Assembly: GCA_024640925.1 (NCBI GenBank)
Contig: JAHEEB010000139.1
Span: 1 to 8,245, forward strand
Direction: 5' to 3'
Length of the DNA stretch: 8,245 bases
From: Bacteroidota bacterium
GTDB taxonomy: Bacteria; Bacteroidota; Bacteroidia; Bacteroidales; UBA10428
The notes beneath the pieces were generated by a model. The model did not search any database. It was not told the DNA's origin and saw only the letters and a program-made list of their open reading frames with translations. Shown here piece by piece: positions 6,215-8,245 of this stretch (position 1 is its first letter; each line of letters begins with the position of its first letter). The position numbers and the translations under genes are program-made.

Positions 6215-6769
6215 TTATTTCCGAAGGAGAACTTTTAACGTTTTTCTGATTTGAAGCATGTCAATTTTTCTAAACCCGGCTTTCTCTGCAATTATTATCG
6301 AATTACGGAAATCATTTACTGAAACGTGACCTGCAGGTTCCATGAATAGGAGCATTCCATCTTTTTTCAGCATTGAATACAAGTTCGAAAACAGACTCAC
6401 TTTATCTGGTATTTCATGGGCGACGGCACAGAGCAAAATAAAATCGATTGTCCCGTTTAAATCGGCATATACATTCTTATCCTCTTCAATAAGTCTCGAT
6501 TCAATGAGATGATCCAAACCAGCATCTATCGCCCTTTTTTCAAGCTTCTCAAGCATTTTTTTCTGGATATCGAAACAATATACCTTGCCTGCATCACCAA
6601 CCATACTGGCCATGGGAAGACTAAAATACCCCATTGCGCTGCCAAAATCCACTGCTTTCATTCCGGGGTTAATGTATTGGCCGAGAATTTTATCAGGATT
6701 GTGACGATATTTTCTGATTGGATTAATTAACACATATCCGAGCCACCAGGGACAAACTCTTCTTTTCAT
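6215..6769 (-). CDS. Class I SAM-dependent methyltransferase (184 aa)
   Basis: This is a short Rossmann-fold methyltransferase of the UbiE-like class. Motif I is VDFGSAMGYFS (40-50), where S-adenosylmethionine binds; VYCFDIQ ends in D67, the residue expected to hold the ribose; DFILLCAVAHEIP (109-121) is the strand-4 region; and KKDGMLLFMEPAGHVS (135-150) is strand 5 and its loop. The N-terminal helix segment RVCPWWLGYVLINPIRK (4-20) is a mark of a small subgroup of uncharacterised methyltransferases, and may cap the substrate pocket. The substrate cannot be told from sequence. Residues 173-184 are basic. It is first in a probable two-gene unit with the Cdd1-family gene and diverges from the membrane protein at 7004 over 234 bp. 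Confidence 0.87.
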   Translation of the reverse strand: MKRRVCPWWLGYVLINPIRKYRHNPDKILGQYINPGMKAVDFGSAMGYFSLPMASMVGDAGKVYCFDIQKKMLEKLEKRAIDAGLDHLIESRLIEEDKNVYADLNGTIDFILLCAVAHEIPDKVSLFSNLYSMLKKDGMLLFMEPAGHVSVNDFRNSIIIAEKAGFRKIDMLQIRKTLKVLLRK

Positions 6770-6794
6770 ATCAAGAAAGATTTAAAATTTAATT

Positions 6795-6802
6795 TAAAGG
6801 TA
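6795..6802 (-). promoter_or_regulatory. Possible -7 element for the methyltransferase-Cdd1 unit
   Basis: The minus strand reads TACCTTTA, matching 5 of 6 fixed positions of TAnnTTTG, 25 bp before the ATG at 6769. No TTTG is found at the -33 position. A similar weak box (TACTTTAC) lies further up at about 6836-6843. Confidence 0.3.
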
Positions 6803-6833
6803 TTCTACAAATGGTTCTTTATTGTTTCGTTTT

Positions 6834-6865
6834 CGGTAAAGTACCTTATTTATACGGTAAAATAC
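6834..6865. repeat. Direct repeat CGGTAAA(G/A)TAC with 21-bp period
   Basis: CGGTAAAGTAC (6834-6844) and CGGTAAAATAC (6855-6865) differ at one base and their starts are 21 bp apart, two helical turns. They lie in the 234-bp gap between the divergent methyltransferase and membrane-protein genes, so one regulator could bind both copies on one face of the helix. Nothing else coding is seen in this gap. Confidence 0.35.
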
Positions 6866-6950
6866 GAAATTTAAAGGTTAAAATAAATACCCATTGAGTT
6901 TACAGAGCATGGAGCTGATAGTATATTCAGAGACCAGTTATATTCCGGAG

Positions 6951-6981
6951 TTTGAAGTTAGCTACTATTTAGTTACTTTTG
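6951..6981 (+). promoter_or_regulatory. Bacteroidota housekeeping promoter of the four-helix membrane protein
   Basis: A -33 TTTG (6951-6954), a 19-bp spacer and a -7 TACTTTTG (6974-6981) followed by C match the Bacteroidota primary-sigma consensus exactly. Transcription should begin near 6986, giving a leader of about 17 bases before the ATG at 7004. This is the best promoter in the window and supports the phylum assignment. Confidence 0.75.
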
Positions 6982-7003
6982 CGAACCAATTTTAATCATT
7001 CGT

Positions 7004-7390
7004 ATGAATCCTATATTATCTATTGGCGTGAGCCTTGTAAATCTGGCATTATTGGGTTATACCATTTTTTTTATCAGGTTTTTCAGAAGAAGAACTACCG
7101 ATAAAAAAATATTGCTGTTTTTGATTCTTGGAGTAATTCTGGATATTTCATCTACAATTTGTATGATTATTGGATCGTCGAACGGTCCATTAACCTTGCA
7201 TGGATTGATTGGTTATATAGCACTGCTTGGCATGATTACCGACACTATTATAATCTCCGGATATACCTCAAAAAATGGTCTGCAACAGGCATTCCCGTCA
7301 AGAATAGTTAAAGTTACCACTGTTTTTTATGCCTATTGGATTATTACATATATTACTGGTCTTTTGTTAGTATTCTTATTCCACAAATAG
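7004..7390 (+). CDS. Small four-helix membrane protein (128 aa), possibly HsmA-like
   Basis: Four membrane helices are visible at about 4-25, 36-58, 63-86 and 103-126, with short loops; the first loop RFFRRRTTDKK (25-35) is strongly basic, which places it in the cytoplasm. Polar residues inside or at the edge of helices are notable: D47 in helix 2 (GVILDISSTICMIIGSS), H66 at the start of helix 3 (LTLHGLIGYIALLGMITD) and D80. A helix-2 Asp and a helix-3 HGxxGY motif recall HsmA (TIGR03987) and DUF420-like small membrane proteins, but I recall these only loosely, so the family is tentative and no function is given. It has its own strong promoter and stands alone, 165 bp before the PurF-like gene. 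The start is fixed by the promoter 22 bp upstream and by a normal membrane N-terminus. Confidence 0.78.
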   Translation: MNPILSIGVSLVNLALLGYTIFFIRFFRRRTTDKKILLFLILGVILDISSTICMIIGSSNGPLTLHGLIGYIALLGMITDTIIISGYTSKNGLQQAFPSRIVKVTTVFYAYWIITYITGLLLVFLFHK

Positions 7391-7405
7391 ATAGCTTTTT
7401 GTAAA

Positions 7406-7426
7406 TTTTTTTTCTAAGAAAAAAAA
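7406..7426 (+). terminator. Weak candidate transcript end after the membrane-protein gene
   Basis: Eight T and one C (7406-7414) are mirrored exactly by one G and eight A (7418-7426) around TAA. The stem is almost pure A-T, so it would be weak as RNA, and no T-run follows it. It lies 16 bp after the stop at 7390. It may act with the T-run itself, but it is not a normal intrinsic terminator. Confidence 0.25.
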
Positions 7427-7513
7427 CGAGGGTTATTAGATTATCACTGGGACAAACTATTAACAATTATCATTCATTTATCAACCATGCTGTTTTCCTT
7501 ATAATATTCCCAT

Positions 7514-7521
7514 TATATTTA
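7514..7521 (+). promoter_or_regulatory. Possible -7 element of the PurF-like gene
   Basis: TATATTTA followed by C matches 5 of 6 fixed positions of TAnnTTTG and lies 34 bp before the ATG at 7556. No -33 TTTG is present at 19-20 bp. The rest of the 7391-7555 gap shows no riboswitch or purine-box pattern that I can recognise. Confidence 0.25.
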
Positions 7522-7555
7522 CGACGGTTTTTTTGGTCATAAAAAAGAGATTACT

Positions 7556-8245
7556 ATGAGCGGTTTTTTTGGAAGTGTATCAAAGCACGATTGTGTAATG
7601 GATGTATTTTATGGTACTGATTATCATTCGCATCTGGGAACAAAGCGTGCTGGAATGGCATTCTTTTCAAAAGAACATGGGTTTCAAAGAGCGATTCATA
7701 GTCTGGAAGATGGCTATTTCAGAAATAAATTTGAACAAGATGTTAATGGATTTTCTGGTAAAATTGGAATTGGAGTAATAAGCGATAATGAGGCACAACC
7801 GATACTGGTTAACTCCCACCTCGGCCGCTTTGCCGTAGCAACAGTTTGCAAAATTGTTAATATTGATGAGCTGGAAGAACGGTTTATGAAGCAGCACCGG
7901 ACTTTTTCCGAGACCAGCCAGGGCACAGTGAATCCCACTGAACTTGTTGCCATGCTTATTGCAGAATGTGATAATTTCGTAGCAGGTATTGAAAACGTAT
8001 TTAATAATGTGAAGGGTTCTTGTTCATTAATGATACTTACAGAAAACGGTATTATTGCTGCACGGGATAAGTTGGGAAGAACACCAGTAATAATTGGGAA
8101 AAACAGTGTGGGGTATGCAGTAACCTTCGAAACATGTGCTTTTCCTAATTTAGGGTATGAAACCGTTCATTTTTTAGGTTCAGGTGAAATTGTTCGTCTT
8201 AATGCTGAAGGATTTGAACAATTGCGAAAACCCAACAAACAAATG
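7556..8245 (+). CDS. PurF-like amidophosphoribosyltransferase paralogue, N-terminal part (3' end outside window)
   Basis: The frame is open from the ATG at 7556 to the window end (230 residues). It is the class II glutamine amidotransferase (Ntn) domain of a PurF-type protein: SGFFG (2-6) stands where PurF has CG[IV]FG, NEAQPILVNSHLGRFAVA (78-95) matches NAQPLLFNSHYGSLALA, ARDKLGRTPVIIG (169-181) matches ARDPLGIRPLVLG, and GSGEIVRL (208-215) matches PGEIVVI. PurF uses glutamine-derived ammonia to make phosphoribosylamine from PRPP, the first purine step. Here the nucleophile Cys is Ser2, the Arg of HRGxxSAG is Leu27 (HLGTKRAG, 26-33), and the Asn-Gly of HNGNLVN is Val-Cys (VCKIVN, 97-102). 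Glutaminase activity is therefore unlikely. The PRPP-binding half is not in view. I recall similar long PurF paralogues (over 600 aa) in Bacteroidetes beside a normal PurF. A Cys13 exists but is not followed by the GxFG context. Confidence 0.85.
   Translation, partial: MSGFFGSVSKHDCVMDVFYGTDYHSHLGTKRAGMAFFSKEHGFQRAIHSLEDGYFRNKFEQDVNGFSGKIGIGVISDNEAQPILVNSHLGRFAVATVCKIVNIDELEERFMKQHRTFSETSQGTVNPTELVAMLIAECDNFVAGIENVFNNVKGSCSLMILTENGIIAARDKLGRTPVIIGKNSVGYAVTFETCAFPNLGYETVHFLGSGEIVRLNAEGFEQLRKPNKQM

Noticed and set aside
7391..7555. A purine or PRPP riboswitch ahead of the PurF-like gene
   Set aside because: The gap is AT-rich and shows no conserved aptamer core or terminator/antiterminator pair that I can recognise.
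7568..7594. Cys13 as a processed nucleophile of the PurF-like protein, as in B. subtilis PurF after propeptide removal
   Set aside because: Cys13 is followed by Val-Met-Asp, not Gly-x-Phe-Gly; the SGFFG at 2-6 aligns with the true nucleophile motif.
7667..7953. Two overlapping minus-strand open frames
   Set aside because: Both lie antisense to the clearly homologous PurF-like reading frame and resemble no family.

Overview
The window looks like a chromosomal segment from a member of the Bacteroidota, probably a marine or sediment relative of Marinilabiliales/Prolixibacteraceae (the order is a guess). Evidence is AT-rich DNA, a cell-surface protein ending in a type IX secretion (T9SS) sorting domain, promoters of the Bacteroidota type (TTTG, 19 bp, TAnnTTTG) without clear Shine-Dalgarno sites, and a PurF paralogue of a form I associate with this phylum. 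These are ordinary small transcription units; there is no CRISPR array, integrase, transposase gene, rRNA or tRNA.

Left part (1-1940). The window opens inside the C-terminal half of a YidE/YbjL/AspT-type membrane transporter. A 294-bp gap (464-757) follows with three copies of a 26-bp REP-like hairpin repeat; two of them bound a 136-bp, strongly structured, MITE-like element. Next come two divergent genes I do not recognise: a small exported protein on the minus strand and an acidic cytosolic 204-residue protein on the plus strand. The second overlaps its convergent neighbour by 4 bp.

Middle (1936-5880). Minus-strand genes are a twin ABC ATPase of the ModF/PhrA family, whose first ATPase site has lost its catalytic residues, and a 746-residue secreted VIT-VWA protein with a T9SS tail. 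The latter ends in a good intrinsic terminator.

Right part (5899-8245). A probable two-gene minus-strand operon (SAM-dependent methyltransferase, then a Cdd1-family helix-hairpin-helix protein) diverges from a four-helix membrane protein that has the best promoter in the window. The window ends inside an open reading frame for a PurF-like protein whose glutaminase active site is changed at several key positions, starting with Ser in place of the N-terminal Cys nucleophile.

Apart from the methyltransferase-Cdd1 pair, the genes show no obvious shared pathway. I see no convincing new multi-gene system. The most interesting items are the apparently inactive glutaminase domain of the PurF paralogue and the REP/MITE-like repeat cluster.
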